From an uncultured Clostridia bacterium (GTDB lineage: Bacteria; Bacillota; Clostridia; Christensenellales; UBA1750): 64,000 bases of DNA. The notes beneath the pieces were generated by a model, which saw only the letters and a list, made by a program, of their open reading frames with translations, had not been told where the DNA came from and did no database searches. A program made the translations under genes and the position numbers. The stretch spans positions 1 through 64,000 of the forward strand of contig CAJFMX010000010.1 of the NCBI GenBank assembly GCA_904393115.1. Direction: 5' to 3'. Below are positions 43,459 through 52,052 of this stretch, in pieces (within the stretch, counting starts at the first letter, position 1; every line of letters begins with the position of its first letter).

Positions 43459-45809
43459 CTTTTCCCCGCACAGGCGGGGGTGATCCTTCACGCAAAACAT
43501 GCGGCACTGCAGCCTGTCCCTTTTCCCCGCACAGGCGGGGGTGATCCTTGTGCAGTACAACGACAAGCGGTTGCGCAAATCTTTTCCCCGCACAGGCGGG
43601 GGTGATCCCAAATCCCGGGACCAATCAGCATAGAGGAGGTGCTTTTCCCCGCACAGGCGGGGGTGATCCCTCCAGGTCCCCGCGCCTAAAGCCTGTAAGA
43701 TCCTTTTCCCCGCACAGGCGGGGGTGATCCCCATCTTTCGTTCTCCTCAACCACGGTGCAGATCTTTTCCCCGCACAGGCGGGGGTGATCCTGGGTAGCC
43801 GCAGAGGGATTGATCTACACGCTCCTTTTCCCCGCACAGGCGGGGGTGATCCCCATGCCCTCTTCAGAAGGGGGCATCATTTTTCCTTTTCCCCGCACAG
43901 GCGGGGGTGATCCCTGATCCTCCGGAACTTGGAAGCAAACCGACGCCTTTTCCCCGCACAGGCGGGGGTGATCCCCGGCAAGGTTCGCCTTTCCTATGCG
44001 CATCTGGCTTTTCCCCGCACAGGCGGGGGTGATCCTTTCCGATTGTACTGTTCACCACGCCGAGCATACTTTTCCCCGCACAGGCGGGGGTGATCCGATT
44101 ATGTTTTCTGCGATCGTTGCACTTCCTCGCTTTTCCCCGCACAGGCGGGGGTGATCCGCCGTTAGGCGCCGGCGTTCCGGTCAGGCCGACCTTTTCCCCG
44201 CACAGGCGGGGGTGATCCTAACGCAAGAGAAACGCTTAAAGCGATGATACACTTTTCCCCGCACAGGCGGGGGTGATCCTTTGTCCAGCTCCCCAGATAT
44301 AACTAGTGCTACCTTTTCCCCGCACAGGCGGGGGTGATCCTTTGTCCAGCTCCCCAGATATAACTAGTGCTACCTTTTCCCCGCACAGGCGGGGGTGATC
44401 CGTGGAGCAGTGAGCGAATCGCCGAAATGCTGAACTTTTCCCCGCACAGGCGGGGGTGATCCCATATACGTTCGCACCGTTACCCGGAAGGCCCTCTTTT
44501 CCCCGCACACGCGGGGGTGATCCCTTATGAACCTATGTCAATAAAAAGTTCTGAAACTTTTCCCCGCACACGCGGGGGTGATCCGTCCTACCGCAGCAGA
44601 GAAACGCGCTTTCAAGTCTTTTCCCCGCACACGCGGGGGTGATCCCTGCGTGTGGTACACCGACGAAACCGAAGAGGACTTTTCCCCGCACACGCGGGGG
44701 TGATCCCAATTTCGGATTCACCAGAACCCTGTGATAGTTCTTTTCCCCGCACACGCGGGGGTGATCCTACAAAATTTAAAAATAACTATTGACAATCTAC
44801 CTTTTCCCCGCACATGCGGGGGTGATCCTATACTGCTCACGCCCGAACACACCGCCGAACTCTTTTCCCCGCACACGCGGGGGTGATCCCGCCGTTGCCG
44901 ATTCCCTCCCAGGAGATGCCCTCTTTTCCCCGCACACGCGGGGGTGATCCTGAAACAAAGCCTCTCGTCCCAAAAGCGAGGGGCTTTTCCCCGCACACGC
45001 GGGGGTGATCCCGGCGGAGATCACGGCCTCCGCCCAAGCCATACCTTTTCCCCGCACACGCGGGGGTGATCCATGATGGCGGAAAAGAATCGCGGAGGGA
45101 GACCGCTTTTCCCCGCACACGCGGGGGTGATCCTGGCCAGCTGATACAGGGGAGCGGTAACCCTGACTTTTCCCCGCACACGCGGGGGTGATCCTACTCG
45201 CGCTATTCTCATACCCGCTTCCCTCCACTTTTCCCCGCACACGCGGGGGTGATCCCGGCACGGCGGCGACCTGGTACACCGGCTCCAACTTTTCCCCGCA
45301 CACGCGGGGGTGATCCCCGCCAACCGTCCGCGCCCATGTAGTCGTAGCGCTTTTCCCCGCACACGCGGGGGTGATCCTGAGGGCGGGGCGATAAAGTCCT
45401 TTGTGCACAGCTTTTCCCCGCATGCGCGGGGGTGATCCGTTCTTTTCGTCCTCCGGGGCTTCGTAGCAGATCTTTTCCCTGCATAGGCAGGGGTGATCCC
45501 AGAAAGGCTGAGAGTAAACATGACTCGGCCGCCTTTTCCCCGCACGGGCGGGGGTGATCCGTGGGGCGGCATTCCGACCGGGATTACGCAGAACAGGACA
45601 GTTCCCCGCATACGCGGGGGTGATCCGTTTTTTTTCTTCGTCGGGGGCCTCATACCAAATCTTTTCCCCGCGTATGCGGGGGTGATCCGATCGAGGAACA
45701 GAAAAAGGCGGTCCGAGCAGGCATTCCCCGCATGGGCGGGGGCGATCCGTATGCCAAGAGCGTGACCATCGAGTCCGCGACCCTTTCCCCGCACGGGCAG
45801 GGGTGACAT
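43459..45809 (+). CRISPR. Type I-E CRISPR array, 39 repeats and 38 spacers
   Basis: 28-bp repeats at a period of 61 (33-bp spacers) with a CCCCGC/GCGGGG stem and 4-base loop. Repeats 1-17 (43459 to 44462) have loop ACAG. Repeats 18-32 (44496 to 45377) have loop ACAC, except number 23 (44801) with ACAT. Repeats 33-39 (45411, 45472, 45533, 45599, 45661, 45721, 45782) diverge; spacing becomes irregular and the last repeat has a damaged 3' end. Distal decay and the position of cas2 put the leader on the left. Spacers at 44280-44312 and 44341-44373 are identical. Confidence 0.98.
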
Positions 45810-45859
45810 TGGCGCGCGCCCCGGTGCTGCCGCGCAACGCGCCGCGCCGTTCGCTGCAA

Positions 45860-45882
45860 GCGGCCAGGACCGAGGCCGCTTT
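45860..45882 (+). terminator. Weak hairpin downstream of the array
   Basis: GCGGCC (45860-45865) and GGCCGC (45874-45879) with an 8-base loop and three T. It could end the pre-crRNA transcript. The rest of 45810-46077 shows nothing coding; ATTCTC/GAGAAT arms lie at 45996-46009. Confidence 0.35.
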
Positions 45883-46077
45883 CCGCAGAGTGAGCCTCTC
45901 GCGGCTGTTTTTTGCGCCCTAAAGAAGGGGCGGGGGAAGCACGGCGCACTCCGGAGCGCGGGGGCGGAAAGCGCCGCATTCACAATTCGCAAACAATTCT
46001 CTCGAGAATCACAAACAAGGGAGTGGCAGAATAGGGGCAACACGTGAGAGATCACAGAGAATTTGGAGGGGTTCATC

Positions 46078-46446
46078 GTGCAAAAGAAAAACTTCGTGTC
46101 CATGATCCTGGGAACCATCGGCGGAATCCTGTTCGCGCTCGGCATGTGCATGTGCCTGCTGCCGGAGTGGGGCGCCTTCGGGCCGGGCGTCGTCATCGCG
46201 GCCGTGGGCGCGGTCGTGCTGCTGGTCCTGGTCTTCGTCCGGCGGAAGATGGAGGGCAAGCCCGCGGTGCACTGGAGCGGCAAGGCGGTCGGAACCGTTC
46301 TGCTGGGCGTCGCCGGGGCGCTGGTGCTAGGCGTGGGCATGTGCACGACCATGATCTGGAACATGCTGGTGCCCGGCATCCTGATCGGCATCGTGGGCAT
46401 CGTGCTGCTGCTCTGCCTCATCCCGCTCATCAAGGGCCTGAAGTGA
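46078..46446 (+). CDS. Small membrane protein of unknown function
   Basis: 122 residues from GTG 46078, with TTGGAGGGG 6 bases upstream. Four hydrophobic segments (for example SMILGTIGGILFALGMCMCLL and LVPGILIGIVGIVLLLCLI) are separated by short charged loops such as RRKMEGKPAVHWSGK. Met/Cys pairs occur in helices 1 and 3 (GMCMC, GMCTTM). The pattern of two similar halves resembles small membrane proteins commonly found in Clostridia, but no named function is recognised. It stands alone with its own terminator. Confidence 0.65.
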   Translation: MQKKNFVSMILGTIGGILFALGMCMCLLPEWGAFGPGVVIAAVGAVVLLVLVFVRRKMEGKPAVHWSGKAVGTVLLGVAGALVLGVGMCTTMIWNMLVPGILIGIVGIVLLLCLIPLIKGLK

Positions 46447-46469
46447 GGGAAGCGCTTCCCCCCGGAGGA

Positions 46470-46499
46470 CCGGCGCCTGCGCGGCGCCGGCCTTTTTTT
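46470..46499 (+). terminator. Rho-independent terminator
   Basis: CCGGCGCC (46470-46477) pairs perfectly with GGCGCCGG (46483-46490), 5-base loop, then seven T at 46493-46499. Confidence 0.9.
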
Positions 46500-46507
46500 G
46501 TGCAAAT

Positions 46508-46562
46508 GGTTGACGGCTTGTAGGTTTCGTGTTATACTGTGAAAAACTACAAGCAGTCAACC
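46508..46562 (+). promoter_or_regulatory. Promoter of the blaI-like gene framed by 16-bp inverted arms
   Basis: TTGACG (46510-46515), 17 bases, TATACT (46533-46538). The arms 46508-46523 and 46547-46562 match as inverted repeats at 15 of 16 positions and carry CTACAA/TTGTAG, the half-site type used by BlaI/MecI repressors. Autoregulation is likely. Confidence 0.75.
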
Positions 46563-46578
46563 AAAGGAGGGAGCGGAC

Positions 46579-46977
46579 ATGCGGCAGCGGATTTCCATCT
46601 CGGAGTCCGAGTGGCAGGTGATGAAGGTCCTCTGGGGCGAGGCGCCGCGGACCCTGCCCGAGATCCTGGACAGCCTCCGGGATGCCGGCTGGAGCAAGAC
46701 GACGATCCAGACCTACTTGGCGCGCCTGGTGAAAAAGGGCGCGCTGACCACCGAGCGCCAGGGGAAGGGCTATCTCTACTTCCCTGCGGTCGCGCAGGAC
46801 GAGTGCCAGCTCGCCGAGAGCCGCAGCTTCCTGCAGCGCGTGTACGACGGCTCCCTGTCCAAGATGGTCCTGGGCTTTGTCCAGAGCGGGGACCTGACTC
46901 AGGAGGAGCTCGACGCGCTGCGGGCCATCCTCGATACGAAGGAGGCGCAAGATGCAGATCCTCGGAAACCTCTTTAA
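46579..46977 (+). CDS. BlaI/MecI-family transcriptional repressor
   Basis: 132 residues. Winged helix: ISESEWQVMKVLWGEAPRT, WSKTTIQTYLARLVKKGAL (recognition helix), ERQGKGYLYFPAV (wing), and a C-terminal dimerisation helix. AAAGGAGGGAG precedes the ATG. It overlaps the M56 peptidase gene by 26 bases. In the classical system the peptidase leads to repressor cleavage; here the target is more likely the ABC exporter downstream than a beta-lactamase, since none is present. Confidence 0.9.
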   Translation: MRQRISISESEWQVMKVLWGEAPRTLPEILDSLRDAGWSKTTIQTYLARLVKKGALTTERQGKGYLYFPAVAQDECQLAESRSFLQRVYDGSLSKMVLGFVQSGDLTQEELDALRAILDTKEAQDADPRKPL

Positions 46978-47917
46978 CGCGGTGCTGTTCGCGTCGGTCG
47001 TGGGCGGAGCGTTCGCGGCGGCGACGCTCGTTTGCAGCCGGGCATTTCGGCTCGCGCTGCCCCTGTGGGCGGCTGCGGCGGCCGCGCTGCTGTTCTGCGT
47101 GCCGGTCCTGTCGCCCGATGTGCGCCTCTTTTCGCCGGAAGAGCAGATCTGGCTCGCGTGGTACTGCGCCGCCAGCCGCGTTTGGGCCTGCGGAGCGGCC
47201 GCCCTGCTGCTCGGCCAGGGCATCCGCACGCTCCTGGCGAGCCGGGCGCTGCGCCGGCGGCCCGCCTGCCGGGATGCGCGGCTCCGGGCGGTCTTTGCCC
47301 GCTGCGCCGCCGCGGCCGGCCTGCGCAGGGCTCCCGACCTGCGCAGCGGCGCGGGGGAGACGGCGGCCTGCGTCGCGGGCGCGCTGCGCCCCGTCGTCCT
47401 GGTGAACGAGGCCGCGCTTGCGGCGCTCGCGGAGGAGGAGGTCGAGGCCGTGCTCCTGCACGAGCTCACGCACATCCGGCGGCGCCACCTGCTCCTGGAG
47501 CGCGCCGCGGACCTCGCCTGCGCGCTGTGCTGGTTTCAGCCGCTCGCCTGGCTCGTGCGGCGGGAGCTCGCCCTGCAGTGCGAGATCGACTGCGACCGCC
47601 ATGCGCTCGCCGCGTCGGGCCTGTCGCGGCAGGCGTACGCGGGCGCGATCCTGCGCCTGCTGGAGCGCAGCGCGGTCCGGCCCAGGCGGCTCAGCCGGGG
47701 AATGGGCGCGCTCCGCTTCTCCCAGACGCGGCGGCGGCTCGGGCAGATCCTCGCGGCCCCGCGCAGGCGGCGGGAGCGGTGGACCGCCGCCGCGCTGGTC
47801 CTGCTCCTGCTGCTGACGTTCATCGGCTCCGCCCGCCTGAGCCGGGAGCACTTCTATCCCTATCCCGCCTATGCCGCCGGCGAGGAGCGCGCCGCCGGCG
47901 ACTTTTTTGCCCAATAA
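46952..47917 (+). CDS. BlaR1-like M56 membrane peptidase without the sensor domain
   Basis: 321 residues. N-terminal membrane helices, the zinc motif LLHELTHIRRRH (HExxH) near residue 172, a Glu-containing segment LQCEIDCDRHAL, and a last helix (TAAALVLLLLLTFIGSA) followed by only about 25 outside residues. The penicillin-binding C-terminal sensor of true BlaR1 (about 250 residues) is absent, so beta-lactams are unlikely to be sensed in the classical way. Signal unknown. Confidence 0.86.
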   Translation: MQILGNLFNAVLFASVVGGAFAAATLVCSRAFRLALPLWAAAAAALLFCVPVLSPDVRLFSPEEQIWLAWYCAASRVWACGAAALLLGQGIRTLLASRALRRRPACRDARLRAVFARCAAAAGLRRAPDLRSGAGETAACVAGALRPVVLVNEAALAALAEEEVEAVLLHELTHIRRRHLLLERAADLACALCWFQPLAWLVRRELALQCEIDCDRHALAASGLSRQAYAGAILRLLERSAVRPRRLSRGMGALRFSQTRRRLGQILAAPRRRRERWTAAALVLLLLLTFIGSARLSREHFYPYPAYAAGEERAAGDFFAQ

Positions 47918-47920
47918 AAC

Positions 47921-47930
47921 TACAAATGTA
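47921..47930. promoter_or_regulatory. BlaI-type operator in front of the ABC exporter genes
   Basis: TACAAATGTA matches the BlaI/MecI core TACA-N2-TGTA. It lies 4 bases after the M56 gene stop and 17 bases before the ATPase start, overlapping the space before the RBS AAGGAGG. It shares CTACAA with the blaI promoter arm. Confidence 0.6.
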
Positions 47931-47947
47931 ATTATAAGGAGGACAGT

Positions 47948-48829
47948 ATGCAAACCGCAAACATCGAGATCCTGCACGTGAGCAAGGCATATCGCAACGG
48001 TGCGCAGGCGCTGGCGGACGTCAGCTTTTCGGTCGGCAGCGGCGTATTCGGCCTGCTGGGGCACAACGGCGCGGGGAAGACCACGCTCCTGCAGGCCCTG
48101 GCCACGGTGCTGCGCCCGACCGCGGGGACGATCCGCGTCTGCGGATTTGACGCGCAGGCGGCGGGCGACGAGGTCCGCGCCCGCATCGGCTACCTGCCGC
48201 AGGAGCTGGCCATGTACCCCGCGCTCTCCTGCTGGGACTTTGTCGCCTACATGGCCTCGCTCAAGGGCGTGCGCGGGAGGGACGCCGTCTGGCGCGCCCT
48301 GGAGCAGGTGGAGATGGCGGACTGCGCCAAGCGGCGGATCGGCCAGCTCTCCGGCGGGATGCGCCGGCGGATCGGGATCGCGCAGGCGCTGCTGGGCGAC
48401 CCGCCCGTGCTCATCGTGGACGAGCCCACGGCCGGTCTGGACCCGGAGGAGCGGGTGCGCTTCCGCGGCGTGCTCTCCCGCTGCGCGCAGGAGGGGCGGA
48501 CCGTCCTGCTCTCCACCCACATCGTCGAGGACGTGCACCAGATCTGCCGGAAGCTCGCCGTGCTCCGGAGGGGGCGGCTCTTCTTCGCGGGCCCGGCCGC
48601 GGACCTGCTGGGGCGCGTGCAGGGGCGGGTCAAGACCAAAAGGCTGGCCGGGGAGGCGGCGCTCGCCGCGCTGCAGCGCGAGGCCGTCGTGCTCTCGACG
48701 GCGTACGAGAGCCAGGGCCTGACCGCGCGCTTTGTGGACGAGGGCGGCGCCTTTCCCCAGGCCGAGCCCGTCCCGGCCACGCTCGAGGACGCCTACGTCT
48801 ACTGCATGGGAGGGAAGGCCCATGCGTAG
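47948..48829 (+). CDS. ABC transporter ATP-binding protein
   Basis: 293 residues. Walker A GLLGHNGAGKTTLL, Q-loop YLPQEL, signature LSGGMRRR, Walker B VLIVDEPTAGLDP, switch His STHIVEDV. The long C-terminal extension (about 80 residues) is common in export-type ATPases. AAGGAGG precedes the ATG. The stop overlaps the first permease gene. With the two permeases it forms an exporter whose expression is probably under BlaI control. Confidence 0.92.
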   Translation: MQTANIEILHVSKAYRNGAQALADVSFSVGSGVFGLLGHNGAGKTTLLQALATVLRPTAGTIRVCGFDAQAAGDEVRARIGYLPQELAMYPALSCWDFVAYMASLKGVRGRDAVWRALEQVEMADCAKRRIGQLSGGMRRRIGIAQALLGDPPVLIVDEPTAGLDPEERVRFRGVLSRCAQEGRTVLLSTHIVEDVHQICRKLAVLRRGRLFFAGPAADLLGRVQGRVKTKRLAGEAALAALQREAVVLSTAYESQGLTARFVDEGGAFPQAEPVPATLEDAYVYCMGGKAHA

Positions 48830-49580
48830 GATGTTGACCGTTCTCCGCCGCGAGGCCGCGATGCAGCTGGGGCGCGCGGCGACCTGGGGCGTGTTCGGCG
48901 CGGCGATGCTCCTGTCGCTGCTGGACAACGCGCCCACCGCGGGAAACCTCGCGCGCCTGGAGTTTTTGCAGGACCCGGCGTATTTCCTCTACCGGGTGAC
49001 GAGCTTTGATTTGCTGGTGCTGCTGTTCGGGCTAGTGTTCCTCCTCGCGGGCCGCCTGCCCCTGGACGGGAAGACGGGCATGCGCGACCTGCTGATGGCC
49101 ACGCCCCTGCGCAAGGGCGAGTACGCGCTGGGCAAGCTCCTGGGCGGGTTCGCGTCGACCTTCCTCGTCTCGGCGCTGTTCCTCGCGGCGAACGCAGCGG
49201 TCTACGCCGCATTCGCACCGCTTGCGCGCCCGATCGACTGCGCCCTGCCGCTTACGCGGGCCATCTTCTGCTGCGCGCTCCCGGCGAGCCTGTTCGCGAG
49301 CTTCTGCGCGGTCGCCCTGGGCGGGGTGCTGGACGTGCGCCTGGTCTACGCGCTCGCGGCGGCGTATTTCGGGTGGAACGCGGCGTATATCGCCTCGGCC
49401 GGGGACCCGCCCTTCGGCCTGCTGACCGCCGGCGGGCTCGTGCGCACGATCTGGACGCATCCCCGCTGGCCCGCGGCGAGCGCCTCCAGCGCCGCGGCGA
49501 ACGCCGCCTTCCTGGCGCTCGGGGCGGGGCTGGCCTGCGCGCTGCTGCTCGGCTCGCGCCGGATTTGGAGGCGGAGATGA
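48822..49580 (+). CDS. ABC-2-like exporter permease, subunit 1
   Basis: 252 residues from ATG 48822 (GGGAAGG upstream), overlapping the ATPase gene by 8 bases. About six hydrophobic segments, with GKTGMRDLLMATPLRKGEYALGK, cited by its core MRDLLMATPL, a motif typical of ABC-2 type permeases of Bacillota. The substrate cannot be inferred. Confidence 0.8.
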   Translation: MRRMLTVLRREAAMQLGRAATWGVFGAAMLLSLLDNAPTAGNLARLEFLQDPAYFLYRVTSFDLLVLLFGLVFLLAGRLPLDGKTGMRDLLMATPLRKGEYALGKLLGGFASTFLVSALFLAANAAVYAAFAPLARPIDCALPLTRAIFCCALPASLFASFCAVALGGVLDVRLVYALAAAYFGWNAAYIASAGDPPFGLLTAGGLVRTIWTHPRWPAASASSAAANAAFLALGAGLACALLLGSRRIWRRR

Positions 49581-50218
49581 TGCGGCGGTGGAGAATCGAG
49601 GCGAAGCTCCTGGGCCTCAACTTCCTGCTCGTGTCCGGCGGCGTAGCGCTGGGGATTCTCGCCCTGGCGGCGGCCGCCGGGGACCAGATCGACTTTGCGG
49701 CCGTGGCCTTTGAGGTGGGGTTCCCGCTCTTTGCCGCCATCGCTGCGGGGGAATGGGGGAAGACGCGCGCGGACGCGAACTTCTGCGCCATCGCGGCGCA
49801 GAGCCGGGCCCTGCTGCCCTGGGTCGCGGGGCGGTACGCGGCGGCCTTCGTCCCGACGATGGCCCTGGCCGGCCTGTGCATGGCGGGCGCGGGCTGGCTC
49901 CGCCCGGGGGAGATCGCCGCGGACTGGATCTGGGCCTGCCTTTCAACGAGCTTTTTCTTCTCCTCGCTCAGCGCGTGGATCGGCGTCCGCTGCGCGCAGG
50001 AGCACGCGGCCGCGCTCGCCTGCGGCCTGCTGTGGCTGGCGGCCCTGCTGGCGCGCGGCCTGCTGCGCCTGCCGGGGGTGGAATGCGTCTACCCGTTCCT
50101 GCGCTTTGCGGGCGACCCGAACGGGATCTGGCTGCGGAACAAGGCCGCGCTCGCCGCGGCGGGCGCGCTGCTCTGGGCCTCGATCGCCTGGAGGTGCCGC
50201 CCGCGCCGGCGGCGCTGA
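49577..50218 (+). CDS. ABC-2-like exporter permease, subunit 2
   Basis: 213 residues from ATG 49577 (49580 is equally possible), overlapping the previous stop. About six hydrophobic segments, starting LLGLNFLLVSGGVALGILAL. Short for a permease and without recognised motifs; assigned from context as the second membrane subunit. It ends the operon before a strong bidirectional terminator. Confidence 0.72.
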   Translation: MMRRWRIEAKLLGLNFLLVSGGVALGILALAAAAGDQIDFAAVAFEVGFPLFAAIAAGEWGKTRADANFCAIAAQSRALLPWVAGRYAAAFVPTMALAGLCMAGAGWLRPGEIAADWIWACLSTSFFFSSLSAWIGVRCAQEHAAALACGLLWLAALLARGLLRLPGVECVYPFLRFAGDPNGIWLRNKAALAAAGALLWASIAWRCRPRRRR

Positions 50219-50227
50219 CCGGCGCAG

Positions 50228-50270
50228 AAAAAAGCGGACCGCCCTGCGCAGGGCGGTCCGCCGTTTTTTT
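50228..50270. terminator. Bidirectional terminator
   Basis: A perfect 28-base palindrome (50234-50261) with AAAAAA on the left and TTTTTTT on the right, serving the ABC operon (+) and the AGCS gene (-). Confidence 0.92.
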
Positions 50271-51697
50271 CACTTGTGCGCCGTGCGCCGGGGGAGGCGC
50301 CGGTCGCGGGGCGCGTGGACGATGGAGAGCACCGTCCCGGTCAGGGCGAAGAGCGCGATGGCGTTGGGGAGCACCATCAGGTTGTTGAACATGTCGGTCA
50401 GCTCCCAGACCAGGTCGTTGGACACCAGCGTCCCCAGGAACAGGAACGCCAGCGCCAGGACGGAATAGACCTTCACGGACTTCTTGCCAAAGAGGTAGAT
50501 CACGTTGATCTTGCCGAAGAGGTTCCAGCCCAGCACCGTGGAGAACGCGAAGAAGAACAGGCAGACCGCCACAAAGGCCGCCCCGAGCGTTTCACCCATC
50601 ACCGAACCGAACGCCGCCTGCGCCAGGTTTGCGCTGTTGAGCGTCTCGGTGATTGCGCCGGTGTAGCCCTGGGCCAGCGGCCCGTCCGAAACGTAGAGCG
50701 TGGAGAGGATCACCAGCGCATTGAGCGTCAGGACCACGAACGTGTCGATGAACACGCCGATCATGGCCACGACGCCCTGGTCGTGGGGATCGGTGACGTT
50801 GGCCTGGGCGTGCGCGTGGGGCGTGGAGCCCATGCCCGCCTCGTTGGAGAAGAGGCCGCGCTTTGCGCCCTGGGTGATGGCCTGCTTCAGGGCGTAGCCC
50901 AGGCTGCCGCCCACGATGGCCTGCGGCTGGAAGGCGTAGCGGAAGATCAGGCCGAAGGTCTCCGGCAGGTAGCGAATCCGCACCGCGAGCACCGCCAGCG
51001 CGCCCACCAGGAAGACCAGCGCCATGACCGGCACGAGCTTTTCCGTGACCGCGGCAAGGCGCTGGATGCCGCCCAGGAAGATGACGGCGCACACGATCAC
51101 CAGCACAACGCCCACGATCCAGCTCGGGATGCCAAAGGCCGTCGAGAACGTCGAGCCGATGGAGTTCGACTGCACCATGCAGCCCATGAAGCCCAGCGCC
51201 AGGATGATCGCCACCGCGAAGAACCCGGCCAGGAACTTGCCGAACCGCCCCGGGAAGGCGGTCGTGATGTAGTAGACCGGGCCGCCGTGGATGGCGCCGT
51301 CCGCGTCCCGGCGGCGGGTCTTGACCGCCAGCGTCGCCTCGGCGTAGATCGTCGCCATGCCGAAGAAGGCGATCACCCACATCCAGAAGATCGCGCCCGG
51401 GCCGCCGATCAGGATCGCGCCGGAGGCGCCGACGATGTTGCCCGTGCCCACCTGCGCGGCGATGGCCGTGGCCAGCGCCTGGAAGGAGCTCATGCCGCTC
51501 TTGTGGCGCTTGCCGCGCAGCGTCAGGCTGCCGAAGACCCGGCGCATCCCCTCGCCAAAGCAGCGCACCTGCACAAAGCGCGTGCGGATGGTGTACCACA
51601 GCCCCACGGCGATGAGGAGGATGACCAGGATGTAGCTGGACAGGTAGTTGTTGATGCTGCTGACCACTTCCAGCAGCGCAGATTGCAGGGACGCCAT
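50270..51697 (-). CDS. Alanine/glycine:cation symporter (AGCS family)
   Basis: 475 residues from ATG 51697; the frame extends further upstream but through the riboswitch, so this start is used. About 11 helices. Family signatures: SSFQALATAIAAQVGTGNI and GAKRGLFSNEAGMGSTPHA. It takes up alanine or glycine with Na+ or H+. The glycine riboswitch in its leader argues for glycine. AGAGAG lies about 10 bases before the start. Confidence 0.92.
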   Translation of the reverse strand: MASLQSALLEVVSSINNYLSSYILVILLIAVGLWYTIRTRFVQVRCFGEGMRRVFGSLTLRGKRHKSGMSSFQALATAIAAQVGTGNIVGASGAILIGGPGAIFWMWVIAFFGMATIYAEATLAVKTRRRDADGAIHGGPVYYITTAFPGRFGKFLAGFFAVAIILALGFMGCMVQSNSIGSTFSTAFGIPSWIVGVVLVIVCAVIFLGGIQRLAAVTEKLVPVMALVFLVGALAVLAVRIRYLPETFGLIFRYAFQPQAIVGGSLGYALKQAITQGAKRGLFSNEAGMGSTPHAHAQANVTDPHDQGVVAMIGVFIDTFVVLTLNALVILSTLYVSDGPLAQGYTGAITETLNSANLAQAAFGSVMGETLGAAFVAVCLFFFAFSTVLGWNLFGKINVIYLFGKKSVKVYSVLALAFLFLGTLVSNDLVWELTDMFNNLMVLPNAIALFALTGTVLSIVHAPRDRRLPRRTAHK

Positions 51698-51739
51698 TGC
51701 CGTCAACTCTCTTTCTCCACTTCCGCCCGAAAAAGCGCG

Positions 51740-51775
51740 AAAAAAACCGGCCCGGGGAGAGGCCCCACGGTCCGG
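51740..51775 (-). terminator. Expression-platform terminator of the glycine riboswitch
   Basis: On the minus strand a GC-rich hairpin (51747-51775) is followed by seven T, between the aptamer and the symporter start. Confidence 0.8.
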
Positions 51776-51828
51776 ACAACTGACAGGAACGTCCCCAGCC
51801 CCCGCGCAGGGGACCGGAAACCCGGTCT

Positions 51829-51906
51829 GCTCTGTCCTTTTGCCTGAGAGATTCAGCCCAAACGGGCCTTGCACCTTCGGCACTCACCAGCGAGATTCTC
51901 CAGAGC
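51829..51906 (-). promoter_or_regulatory. Glycine riboswitch (gcvT element), single aptamer
   Basis: On the minus strand P1 GCTCTG (51901-51906) pairs with CAGAGC (51829-51834). The conserved core reads GCCGAAGGTGCAA and, near the 3' side, AATCTCTCAGGCAAAAGG, both hallmarks of the glycine aptamer. Only one aptamer is evident; most glycine riboswitches are tandem. It precedes a glycine/alanine symporter gene. Confidence 0.9.
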
Positions 51907-51975
51907 TCTCTTGACCCCAAGTTCCACCGCAGCGGTTCATAGGGCTTCATCGAGGAAGTATGCAATTACCTCACT

Positions 51976-52004
51976 AGGATACCACATCCGCGCGAAAAAG
52001 GCAA
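51976..52004 (-). promoter_or_regulatory. Probable promoter of the riboswitch-symporter unit
   Basis: Minus strand TTGCCT (51999-52004), 17 bases, TATCCT (51976-51981), about 70 bases before the aptamer. Confidence 0.5.
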
Positions 52005-52052
52005 ACCCTTTGCGCCCGGGGGAAGAAAGTTTTTTTCGCCGGGCTTTGAGGC

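Noticed and set aside
43441-45837. Long minus-strand open frames across the CRISPR array reading ITPACAGK / DHPRLCGEK repeats
   Set aside because: They are translations of the repeats themselves, whose regular period keeps frames open; no start context and no protein-like composition.
46952-47917. Classical BlaR1 beta-lactam sensor
   Set aside because: The M56 protein ends about 25 residues after its last helix; the penicillin-binding domain is absent and no beta-lactamase gene is in the window.
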